Positions 1 to 5,310 of a DNA stretch of 5,410 nt are shown piece by piece. The notes beneath the pieces are model-generated. The model saw nothing but the letters and a program-made list of their open reading frames with translations. It did not search any database and was not told the DNA's origin. This DNA is from an uncultured Faecalibacterium sp. (GTDB taxonomy: Bacteria; Bacillota; Clostridia; Oscillospirales; Ruminococcaceae), in NCBI GenBank assembly GCA_937917475.1, contig CALDNF010000272.1, positions 1-5,410 on the forward strand. The letters are read 5' to 3'. The position numbers were made by a program, and so were the translations under genes. Numbering within the stretch: position 1 is the stretch's first letter; every line of letters starts with the position of its first letter.

Positions 1-1174
1 ACTGCGCCGCCCACATCTGGTGCTGGCCCACGTCTGTGACGTATACGGCCTCAGGGCCACACTGGTTGCAGACCTCGCCGATGACCTGATGGGGCATCAG
101 GCGGGAAGGGTCGGAGACCGGGTGGTAATCCTGTGCCTGCCACTCGTGGATCATCTTCATCCAGTCGGTGTGCTTGGCCTCCTTGATCTGAGGAAGCATG
201 GCATTGAGCACATAGGCGGCATCGCCCACGATGGACAGATCCACGTCCACATTCTTGCCCAGCTCCGAAGCGTCGATATCGATCTGGATGATGGTGGCGT
301 TCTTGGCAAAGGTCTTGGGGTTCAGGGCCACACGGTCCGAGAAGCGGGTGCCCACGGCGATGAGAACGTCGCAGTCTGCAACGGCCCGGTTGGAGGTGTA
401 GCAGCCGTGCATGCCGACCATGCCCAGACTCAGCGGGTCGCCGTAGGGGACGATGCCCGCACCCATCAGGGTATAAGTTGCAGGGATCTCCGCCTTGTGC
501 AGCAGATCCCGCAGGGGCTGGCAGCTGGCTGCGGAGCGGACGCCGCCGCCGAAGTAGACCAGCGGCCGCTCTGCCGCATTGATGATCTCTGCGGCCCACT
601 GGACCTGCTGGGGATCAAAGCTGGTGACGGTGCGGATAGGCTCCGGGTGCTTGGGGGTGAACTCGCAGACATTTGCGGTCACATCCTTGGGAATGTCCAC
701 CAGCACCGGGCCCTTGCGGCCGCTCTGTGCGATGCGGAAGGCTGCCCGCATGGTATCGGCCAGATCTTCGACCCGACGCACCGTGAAGTTGTGTTTGGTG
801 ATGGGCTGAGTGATGCCCTCGATATACACTTCCTGAAAGCTGTCACGGCCAATGCCCGGGGTGGCAACGTTGCCGGTAAAGGCGACCATGGGCACCGAGT
901 CCATGTAGGCGGTGGCAATGCCGGTGACCAGATTGGTGGCACCCGGGCCGCTGGTGGCCAGTACGACGCCGGTGCGTCCGGTGGCACGGGCATAGCCGTC
1001 CGCTGCATGGGATGCGCCCTGCTCGTGAGCTGTGAGCACATGGTGGATACGGTCGGAGTTCTTGTAGAGCTCATCGTAGAGATTGAGCACTGCGCCGCCG
1101 GGGTAGCCGAAGATGGTGTCTACGCCCTGTTCACAGAGGACCTCGACAAAGATCTGAGAACCATTCAACTGCAT
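1..1174 (-). CDS. ilvB: Acetolactate synthase large subunit, 5' part (C-terminus outside window)
   Basis: Acetolactate synthase is the cytosolic ThDP- and FAD-dependent enzyme that opens branched-chain amino acid synthesis. It joins two pyruvates to acetolactate, or pyruvate and 2-oxobutyrate to acetohydroxybutyrate. The reverse strand is open from ATG at 1172-1174 to the left edge, giving 391 codons; the family is usually about 550-570 residues. Visible signatures are FGYPGGAVLNLYDEL (22-36), the catalytic Glu in AHEQGASHAADGYAR (E51), SGPGATN (75-81), GRDSFQE (109-115) and PITKHNF. At the edge is the start of the C-terminal ThDP domain, TDVGQHQMWAAQ. The GDG...NN cofactor motif lies outside the window. 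An AGGAG at 1184-1188, nine bases from the ATG, supports the start. The gene follows a T-box leader, which favours a biosynthetic enzyme over a catabolic AlsS. A regulatory subunit gene is not visible here. No frameshift was seen. Confidence 0.96.
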   Translation of the reverse strand, partial: MQLNGSQIFVEVLCEQGVDTIFGYPGGAVLNLYDELYKNSDRIHHVLTAHEQGASHAADGYARATGRTGVVLATSGPGATNLVTGIATAYMDSVPMVAFTGNVATPGIGRDSFQEVYIEGITQPITKHNFTVRRVEDLADTMRAAFRIAQSGRKGPVLVDIPKDVTANVCEFTPKHPEPIRTVTSFDPQQVQWAAEIINAAERPLVYFGGGVRSAASCQPLRDLLHKAEIPATYTLMGAGIVPYGDPLSLGMVGMHGCYTSNRAVADCDVLIAVGTRFSDRVALNPKTFAKNATIIQIDIDASELGKNVDVDLSIVGDAAYVLNAMLPQIKEAKHTDWMKMIHEWQAQDYHPVSDPSRLMPHQVIGEVCNQCGPEAVYVTDVGQHQMWAAQ

Positions 1175-1183
1175 GGTGAGTTT

Positions 1184-1188
1184 CTCCT
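1184..1188 (-). promoter_or_regulatory. Ribosome binding site of ilvB
   Basis: AGGAG on the minus strand with a nine-base spacer to the ATG at 1174. It lies downstream of the T-box terminator, so translation needs transcription to read through. Confidence 0.85.
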
Positions 1189-1236
1189 GTTTCCTAATCC
1201 TTCTATCCTGTACACGTTTCACGCAGGGGACTCTTT

Positions 1237-1283
1237 AAAAGAAAAGGTCCTTGTCCCCTGCAAAATCAAGAGACAAAGACCTT
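1237..1283 (-). terminator. T-box intrinsic terminator (attenuator) before ilvB
   Basis: On the minus strand a 14-bp stem pairs 1283-1270 (AAGGUCUUUGUCUC) with 1257-1244 (GGGACAAGGACCUU), with two G-U pairs and a 12-base loop. UUCUUUU follows (1243-1237). The 5' arm shares the bases that the T-box antiterminator needs at 1279-1270, so the two folds exclude each other, as expected for transcriptional T-box control. Confidence 0.93.
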
Positions 1284-1523
1284 GAAAAACAAGCTCTCTG
1301 CGGTACCACTCTCGTTGGTGCGGCATCTTCCGCACCCGCTCATGGGGTTCCAGCAAACCCCGGCACGCTAACGGCTGCAACCGGCACTGCTTAACAGGCA
1401 AAAGCCCTTGGGCAGGCTGCTCCGGGAGGACTTCACATCCAGTGCATCTGCTGCCTTGCACCGTCCGGCAGCTCTCTGCAAAATACGGTCTGTCTGCTAC
1501 TTTTTCCCATCTGCGCATTTGTT
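1237..1523 (-). promoter_or_regulatory. T-box riboswitch leader of ilvB, GUC (Val) specifier
   Basis: T-box leaders bind a specific tRNA and allow read-through only when it is uncharged. Reading the minus strand, Stem I has GGGA (1508-1505) pairing with UCCC (1427-1424) below a specifier loop. That loop carries the loop-E bases AGUA (1501-1498) and GAA (1434-1432). Immediately after GAA is GUC (1431-1429), a valine codon. Above it is a kink-turn-like GA/GA internal loop (1494-1493 with 1439-1438), then UGCA/UGCA and GCUGCC/GGCAGC (1472-1467 with 1455-1450) with the AG-bulge region. CCGUUAGCGUGCC (from 1374) resembles the Stem IIA/B element. Stem III is probably GGUGCGG/CCGCACC (1336-1330 with 1323-1317). 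The T-box sequence AGAGUGGUACCGCAG is at 1312-1298; its UGGU would pair with a tRNA ending in ACCA, fitting the A discriminator base of tRNA-Val. The antiterminator partner UCUUUGUCUC overlaps the terminator 5' arm. Class membership is near certain; the amino acid is a reading of the fold. Confidence 0.93.
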
Positions 1524-1529
1524 GGATTA

Positions 1530-1557
1530 ATTATACTATAAATCGGGCTCTTGTCAA
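1530..1557 (-). promoter_or_regulatory. Sigma-A promoter for the ilvB T-box leader
   Basis: Perfect consensus boxes on the minus strand: TTGACA at 1557-1552 and TATAAT at 1535-1530, separated by 16 bases. Transcription should start near 1523, giving a leader of about 350 bases before the ilvB ATG. A promoter this strong with no operator in view suits control by attenuation rather than at initiation. Confidence 0.92.
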
Positions 1558-1610
1558 TCGACGTTTTGTAAAGTGAATCGCAAGAAAGATGAAGATAATT
1601 GAACACAGGG

Positions 1611-1639
1611 TTGCGATTGGCCGGGGTTCGCTGTATACT
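1611..1639 (+). promoter_or_regulatory. Sigma-A promoter for the DUF815 ATPase gene
   Basis: TTGCGA (1611-1616) and TATACT (1634-1639) are separated by 17 bases. The predicted start near 1646 gives a 5' leader of roughly 145 bases that begins almost exactly at repeat copy A. The promoter is divergent from the ilvB promoter, with about 53 bases between the two -35 boxes. Confidence 0.7.
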
Positions 1640-1651
1640 TTTAATGGGCTT

Positions 1652-1716
1652 GCCCCTCTCAGTCAAAGCCTGCGGCTTTGCCAGCTCTCCCAAAGGGAGA
1701 GCCCTTGGCATATCGG
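1652..1716 (+). repeat. Hairpin repeat copy A (REP-like), in the ATPase 5' leader
   Basis: The copy begins GCCCCTCTCAG and ends TTGGCATATCGG. It contains two stems: CAAAGCC/GGCTTTG (1664-1670 with 1674-1680, loop TGC) and GCTCTCCC/GGGAGAGC (1684-1691 with 1695-1702, loop AAA). The second is flanked by TGCCA/TGGCA. The same layout recurs at 5158-5218 and, inverted, at 5356-5410. It is short, palindromic and non-coding, with no transposase in view, so a REP/BIME-type or MITE-like element is the best description. There is no T-tract after the stem, so it is unlikely to be an efficient terminator. Confidence 0.82.
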
Positions 1717-1730
1717 GTCACGCCCGGGCC

Positions 1731-1759
1731 ATACCGCAAGGCGGCGGGCCCTGCGGTAT
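1731..1759 (+). other. Inverted repeat in the ATPase 5' leader
   Basis: A perfect 8-bp inverted repeat, ATACCGCA (1731-1738) and TGCGGTAT (1752-1759), encloses a GC-rich 13-base loop. It lies between repeat copy A and the ribosome binding site. It has no terminator T-tract and matches no riboswitch class that I know. It could be an RNA stability or translation-control hairpin, or the worn edge of the adjacent repeat. Confidence 0.5.
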
Positions 1760-1789
1760 ATAACAGATCAATCAAAAGGATAGGATATT

Positions 1790-3007
1790 ATGAAACTCAG
1801 AGAATGGAACGCCCATCTTCATGGCCTTGTGATCTTTCGTGCCTTGCTGGAAGACCCGGTGGTGGCAAAACTGGTGGACCTGACCGACCGGATGGAGGCG
1901 GGAAGCCGGAGCATGGGCCCGGTCTGCGATGCAGTGGCATCATTTGAAGCCGCCCTCTTCGAACACACCACCAATTTGGGAGAATATCTCTCCGCCGCTG
2001 TGCTGGAGACCGAGACGGTCTGCGTGCGGCAGGCTGCAGCCGGGAGCCTTTCGCCGGTATTGCAGGCAGCACTGGACAGCGAGCTGGCTTTTTTGCAGGA
2101 GCTTTGCGGACTGACGCTGGACGAGCTGTTCCAAACGGCCTACTCCGAGCAGTCCCAGCGGCCGGAACTGGCTTTTCTGCCCCGGTGGGAGACTTGCAGC
2201 ATTGACCTTGCTGCCGCCTATGCGCAGCGGATGAGCGAAGTAGGAAAGAAAGGCTATGGCATGTTTGCCAAGCACCATGTGTTCACGGTGGAGAATGGCC
2301 GTCTGGTGCCGGTGAAGTATCCCGACCCCCAGAAGCTTTCGGAGCTGCCGGGCTACGAGAAGGAGCGGGAAAAGGTCATTGCCAACACCAAGGCCCTGCT
2401 GGCCGGGATGCCCGCCAACAATGTCCTGCTCTACGGCGATGCCGGAACCGGCAAATCCAGCACCGTCAAGGCCATTGCCAATGAGTTCGCTTCCGAGGGT
2501 CTGCGGCTGGTGGAGGTCAAGAAAAACCAGCTTTACCAGATTCCCGACCTAATGGACAAATTGGCGGCCAATCCGCTCAAGTTTGTGCTCTTCATCGACG
2601 ACCTGAGCTTTACCGCCAACGACGACAACTTTGCAGCTCTGAAGGCCATCCTGGAAGGCAGCGTGGGAGGCCGGGCCCGGAACATTGCGGTCTACGCCAC
2701 TTCCAACCGCCGCCACCTCATCAAGGAGACCCTGACCGACCGTACCGGCGACGACATCCACGAAGCCGACACCCGGCAGGAGCTCATGAGCCTGTCGGCC
2801 CGATTCGGTCTGACGGTGACCTTCCAGCGGCCCGAGAAGGCCCGGTTTGAGGCCATCCTGACCGAGCTGGCAAAGCAGCATCACATCGAGATGCCGATGG
2901 ACGAACTGATGGTCAAGGCGGAAGCCTTCGCCATCCGTTCCGGAGGCCGCAGCCCCCGGGTGGCCAAGCAGTTCATCGAGCAGTGCGAGGGCGGCGTGCA
3001 GAAATAA
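1790..3007 (+). CDS. AAA+ ATPase, DUF815-type ATP-binding protein
   Basis: A 405-residue soluble protein. The first 180 or so residues are acidic and probably mostly helical, with no recognised motif. The C-terminal half is a P-loop AAA+ module. Walker A is GDAGTGKSS (216-224, K222) after NVLLY. Walker B is FVLFIDD (265-271), ending Asp-Asp rather than Asp-Glu. A sensor-1-like strand is VYATSNRRHL (301-310, N306), and SGGRSPRVAKQF (384-395) may act as sensor 2. The order and wording of these motifs match DUF815 (PF05673), a widespread bacterial family without an established function; its length is as expected. It presumably uses ATP to remodel a partner, but no partner is visible. AAAGGA (1775-1780), nine bases before the ATG, sets the start. 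The gene has its own promoter and a hairpin-rich leader, and it ends at a terminator shared with the convergent ilvA. No signal peptide or membrane segment is seen. The family call is firm and the function is unknown. Confidence 0.93.
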   Translation: MKLREWNAHLHGLVIFRALLEDPVVAKLVDLTDRMEAGSRSMGPVCDAVASFEAALFEHTTNLGEYLSAAVLETETVCVRQAAAGSLSPVLQAALDSELAFLQELCGLTLDELFQTAYSEQSQRPELAFLPRWETCSIDLAAAYAQRMSEVGKKGYGMFAKHHVFTVENGRLVPVKYPDPQKLSELPGYEKEREKVIANTKALLAGMPANNVLLYGDAGTGKSSTVKAIANEFASEGLRLVEVKKNQLYQIPDLMDKLAANPLKFVLFIDDLSFTANDDNFAALKAILEGSVGGRARNIAVYATSNRRHLIKETLTDRTGDDIHEADTRQELMSLSARFGLTVTFQRPEKARFEAILTELAKQHHIEMPMDELMVKAEAFAIRSGGRSPRVAKQFIEQCEGGVQK

Positions 3008-3036
3008 CCGGTCCGCAGTTTACAGAAAAATACAGA

Positions 3037-3065
3037 AAAAGGCAGTGCCGTTGGCACTGCCTTTT
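3037..3065. terminator. Bidirectional intrinsic terminator between ATPase gene and ilvA
   Basis: A 13-bp perfect stem, AAAAGGCAGTGCC (3037-3049) and GGCACTGCCTTTT (3053-3065), with a 3-base loop. It is T-rich on the exit side in both directions. Read on the minus strand it is followed by TTTTTCTG, which makes it the stronger terminator for ilvA. It sits 30 bases after the ATPase stop and 15 bases after the ilvA stop. The plus-strand approach includes a tandem direct repeat, TACAGAAAAA twice (3021-3040), the second copy overlapping the stem. Confidence 0.93.
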
Positions 3066-3080
3066 GTCGTATCAACGTGA

Positions 3081-4286
3081 TTATACTCGTTCTGCCACCA
3101 GCTGGAAGCCCTCTTTGGTGAGCTCCTGCCGGATCTGCTCGATCTGAGCGTGGTCTCTCGTCTCAAGGGCCAGCTTGAGGAAGCAGCTGGAAATGGGCAT
3201 GTTGGGGTCGGAGCCGTCGTGGAGCACCGACACCACGTTGCTGCCGCAGCGGGAGACCACAGCGGCCACCCGTTCCAGCTGGCCGGGCTTGTCCTCCAGA
3301 GCAATGGTCAGGTTGGCTTTGCGGCCGCTCATCACAAGGCCCCGGGTGATGACACGGTTGAGGATGTTCACATCAATGTTGCCGCCGGAGACCAGACAGA
3401 CCACTTTTTTGCCCTCGATGGGCAGCTTGTGGAAGAGGGCAGCGGCCACAGGCACGGCACCGGCACCTTCGGCCACCAGCTTCTGATTTTCCATCAGGGA
3501 GAGGATGGCGGCGGCGGTCTCGTCCTCACTGACGGTCACGATGTCGTCCACATAGTCCTCGCAGAGCTGGTAAGTCAGCTCGCCGGGAGTCTTGACCTGA
3601 ATTCCATCGGCAAAGGTGGAAACGGCGGAAAGAGTCTGATATTTGTGTTCGTGGAGGGAGCGGTACATACTGGGGGCACCCTCGGCCTGCACGCCGTAGA
3701 CCTTGACATCCGGCTTCAGGCTCTTGATGGCAAAGGCAACACCGGAAATCAGGCCGCCGCCGCCTACCGGGACGATCACGGCATCCACGTCGGGCAGCTG
3801 ATCCAGAATTTCCAGACCGATGGTGCCCTGACCGGCGATGACCTGCTCGTCGTCATAGGGGTGGATGAAGGTCATGCCAGTTTCGGCCTGCAGTTCCACA
3901 GCCTTGTCGTGGGCATCGTCGTAGGTGCCGGGCACAAGGCAGACCTCTGCACCCAGATTCTTGGTGTTTTCCACCTTCATGATGGGGGCACCGTCCGGCA
4001 TACAGACGATGCTCTTGATGCCCCGACGGGTGGCGGCAAGGGCTACGCCCTGAGCATGATTGCCGGCGGAGCAGGCGATGACGCCCTTCTCGCTCTCCTC
4101 TTTGGAGAGCTGGCTGATCTTATAGTATGCGCCCCGGACCTTGAAGCTGCCGGTGACCTGCAGGTTTTCGGTCTTGAGGTAGATATGGCAGTCCTTTGAC
4201 AGGCGGGGAGCCTCGATGAGGTCGGTCTTGCGGGCGACATCCTTGAGGACGAAGGCGGCGTGGTAGATCTTATCCAGAGTCAGCAT
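3081..4286 (-). CDS. ilvA: Threonine ammonia-lyase (threonine dehydratase) with C-terminal ACT domain
   Basis: This PLP enzyme deaminates L-threonine to 2-oxobutyrate and ammonia in the cytosol, the entry step to isoleucine. The 401-residue product has the fold-type II core: the PLP lysine in TGSFKVRGAYYK (K49), SAGNHAQG (73-80), the phosphate-binding loop VGGGGLISG (174-182), AEGAGA (272-277) and CLVSGGNID (297-305). Residues from about 325 form one ACT domain, beginning LTIALEDKPGQLERVA. This is the roughly 400-residue, single-ACT form common in Firmicutes, shorter than E. coli IlvA, which has two ACT-like units. A biosynthetic role fits the nearby ilvB; a catabolic TdcB-like role (2-oxobutyrate to propionate) cannot be excluded. 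AAAAAGGATAGGATA just upstream of the ATG at 4286 supplies the ribosome binding site. The leader is only about 45 bases and holds no T-box, so ACT-mediated feedback or a repressor is more likely. It is monocistronic in this window. Confidence 0.95.
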   Translation of the reverse strand: MLTLDKIYHAAFVLKDVARKTDLIEAPRLSKDCHIYLKTENLQVTGSFKVRGAYYKISQLSKEESEKGVIACSAGNHAQGVALAATRRGIKSIVCMPDGAPIMKVENTKNLGAEVCLVPGTYDDAHDKAVELQAETGMTFIHPYDDEQVIAGQGTIGLEILDQLPDVDAVIVPVGGGGLISGVAFAIKSLKPDVKVYGVQAEGAPSMYRSLHEHKYQTLSAVSTFADGIQVKTPGELTYQLCEDYVDDIVTVSEDETAAAILSLMENQKLVAEGAGAVPVAAALFHKLPIEGKKVVCLVSGGNIDVNILNRVITRGLVMSGRKANLTIALEDKPGQLERVAAVVSRCGSNVVSVLHDGSDPNMPISSCFLKLALETRDHAQIEQIRQELTKEGFQLVAERV

Positions 4287-4337
4287 GACATTATCCTATC
4301 CTTTTTCCGTTTTTTGACATACTATGCGATAGAAAAC

Positions 4338-4366
4338 AGTATAAGATACCAAATTTGATTTGTCAA
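4338..4366 (-). promoter_or_regulatory. Sigma-A promoter of ilvA
   Basis: On the minus strand TTGACA (4366-4361) and TATACT (4343-4338) are separated by exactly 17 bases. Transcription is expected near 4331, about 45 bases before the ATG. The -35 box is embedded in an AT-rich palindromic region, which could allow a DNA-binding regulator to compete with RNA polymerase. Confidence 0.9.
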
Positions 4367-4389
4367 ATGAAGCTTCTTCATGATTTGAC
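4349..4389. promoter_or_regulatory. Possible operator: palindromic region over the ilvA -35 box
   Basis: GTCAAATGAAG (4362-4372) is matched in inverted orientation by CTTCA (4376-4380) and TTTGAC (4384-4389), with three extra bases TGA in the second arm and a 3-base centre. Nested within are ATTTGTCAAAT (4358-4368) and the palindrome CAAATTTG (4350-4357). The words ATTTG/CAAAT thus recur several times in 40 bases across the ilvA -35. It reads like a transcription-factor site, but no regulator gene is in the window and AT-rich palindromes can arise by chance. Confidence 0.4.
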
Positions 4390-4467
4390 CCGCAAAGAGG
4401 AAAGCCGGAAAGGGAACCGGAGGTGGTTACAAAAAGGTGCCTACTGTTCAAACCCAGAACGGGCGTG

Positions 4468-4473
4468 TATACT
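4468..4473 (+). promoter_or_regulatory. Possible -10 box for the lectin-like gene
   Basis: TATACT at 4468-4473 is 46 bases before the predicted ATG. The sequence 16-18 bases upstream (around TGTTCA, 4445-4450) is a poor -35 match, so the promoter may be weak, activator-dependent or wrongly placed. It does place transcription downstream of the in-frame ATG at 4355, which supports the shorter protein. Confidence 0.35.
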
Positions 4474-4505
4474 AAAGCCAATGAACAAACCGCCATCCCG
4501 CAGAA

Positions 4506-4511
4506 AAGGAG
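4506..4511 (+). promoter_or_regulatory. Ribosome binding site deciding the start at 4520
   Basis: AAGGAG followed by eight bases and ATG at 4520. The open frame extends upstream to an ATG at 4355, but that start has no comparable site. Its extra 55 residues are basic and low in hydrophobic patterning, and would cover the divergent promoter region. The 4520 start is therefore preferred. Confidence 0.85.
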
Positions 4512-4519
4512 AACAGACC

Positions 4520-5143
4520 ATGGAATACAAGATGAAACCGACCGCTGAAAATTTCACATCGAACCGTGTTGTGGTGGAAAACGCAACGCTGGACGGGGAA
4601 AATGTGACCCGAATCTATAAAGAAGTTGGCTTCTGGGAGCCGGATAGCAGCACCTACGCGATCCTGAACGGCGTCCAGTTTCACAACGGCACGATCGAGA
4701 TGCGACTGCGCAGCCGGTTCCGTCCGGATGCACCGGACTATGCACGCGGCTTTATCGGCTTTGTTTTCCGTGCCAGTGAGAACAACGCCGAGTTTGAGTC
4801 CTTCTATGTCCGCCCGACCAATGGCCGCAGCTGCACCGACCCGGTGCGCAAAAAGCACGGCTGCCAGTATTTTTCCTATCCGGGCTATACCTTTAGCTAT
4901 TTCCGGGATTTTGGTATTAGCGACTACGAAGCACCCGTTGACCTTGAACTGGACGAGTGGCTGACCATCAAGGCGGTCATCAAGGATGAGACGGCATCCT
5001 TCTACCTGAACGGTGCCGAAGAACCGCTGCTGGTGGTTCCCAAAATGAAGCATGGCGTCGGAGAAAAGGGTGCCGTGGGCGTCTATGTGGATAACGGCAC
5101 CGAAGGCTATGTCTCGGATATCAAAGTGACCTGCGAAGACTGA
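4520..5143 (+). CDS. Probable cytosolic concanavalin A-like (LamG/DUF1080-like) protein
   Basis: A 207-residue protein with a pattern of alternating beta strands and little predicted helix. It reads NGTIEMRLRSRF (56-67), ARGFIGFVFRASEN (75-88), FESFYVRPTNGR (92-103), HGCQYFSYPGYTFSYF (113-128), then EWLTIKAVIKDETASFYLNG (146-165) and GAVGVYVDNGTEGYVSDIKV (184-203). This order is typical of concanavalin A-like jelly rolls: a 'G.IE' strand, a 'GF.FR' strand, a 'FYvRP' strand, a Trp before the last sheet, and a closing 'G.vGv...g...sdi.v'. It resembles the domains often labelled DUF1080 or 3-keto-disaccharide hydrolase. No signal peptide, anchor or membrane segment is present, so it should stay inside the cell. 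I see no catalytic motif I can name. A sugar-binding or sugar-processing role is an inference from the fold alone. The gene is monocistronic and divergent from ilvA, with no neighbour that explains it. Confidence 0.9.
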   Translation: MEYKMKPTAENFTSNRVVVENATLDGENVTRIYKEVGFWEPDSSTYAILNGVQFHNGTIEMRLRSRFRPDAPDYARGFIGFVFRASENNAEFESFYVRPTNGRSCTDPVRKKHGCQYFSYPGYTFSYFRDFGISDYEAPVDLELDEWLTIKAVIKDETASFYLNGAEEPLLVVPKMKHGVGEKGAVGVYVDNGTEGYVSDIKVTCED

Positions 5144-5157
5144 TTTTTGATTGGCAA

Positions 5158-5218
5158 GCCCTCTCAGTCTCGCTTTCGTTCGCCAGCTCCCCCAAAGGGG
5201 GAGCCATTGGCATATCGG
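5158..5218 (+). repeat. Hairpin repeat copy B (REP-like)
   Basis: It begins GCCCTCTCAGTC 15 bases after the stop of the lectin-like gene and ends ATTGGCATATCGG, as copy A does. The main stem is GCTCCCCC/GGGGGAGC (5186-5193 with 5197-5204, loop AAA). Compared with copy A, both arms carry a paired change (T to C and A to G), so the 8-bp stem stays perfect. The first stem of the family is degenerate here (around CGCTTTCG, 5171-5178). It may help to end or protect the 3' end of the upstream mRNA, but no T-tract follows. Confidence 0.82.
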
Positions 5219-5240
5219 CTGACTTACTGCCACAAACAAT

Positions 5241-5310
5241 AAATGCCGGGCTCTGCGGTCTGGATTCACGGCATCGCGCCTGTGAATCTGGACAACAAGG
5301 CCCGGTATTT
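5241..5310. other. Rod-like nested hairpin between repeat copies B and C
   Basis: The outer stem AAATGCCGGGC (5241-5251) pairs with GCCCGGTATTT (5300-5310), 11 bp with one G-U pair. A 6x6 internal loop follows. Then come GTC/GAC (5258-5260 with 5291-5293), a TG/TG internal loop, GATTCAC/GTGAATC (5263-5269 with 5282-5288), and GG/CC with one bulged T (5281), closed by a 7-base loop. Read rightward the stem exits into TATTTTGCG; read leftward into TTTATTG. It may therefore be a bidirectional terminator, a structured non-coding RNA or the core of a small mobile element. No open frame worth calling overlaps it. Confidence 0.6.

Noticed and set aside
20..1285. A 421-codon plus-strand open frame opposite ilvB
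   Set aside because: It is the antisense shadow of a clearly conserved acetolactate synthase and also runs through the T-box terminator. It has no ribosome binding site, and its composition comes from GC-rich codons read backwards.
1652..1716. CRISPR-like array formed by the repeats
   Set aside because: Only three copies exist, they are far apart, differ in sequence and orientation, and have no regular spacers or cas genes.
3150..4199. A 349-codon plus-strand open frame opposite ilvA
   Set aside because: It lies wholly inside the ilvA coding sequence on the other strand and has no ribosome binding site or recognisable domain. The conserved PLP-enzyme motifs settle the coding strand.
4355..4519. 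Longer N-terminus for the lectin-like protein from the ATG at 4355
   Set aside because: The extra residues are basic and unpatterned, overlap the ilvA promoter and the candidate operator, and would be upstream of the likely -10 at 4468. AAGGAG with an eight-base spacer fits the ATG at 4520 far better.
4472..5269. A 265-codon minus-strand open frame opposite the lectin-like gene
   Set aside because: It starts inside repeat copy B and the rod hairpin region, has no supporting ribosome binding site, and reads as low-complexity antisense. The plus-strand frame has a strong AAGGAG and a coherent beta-strand pattern.
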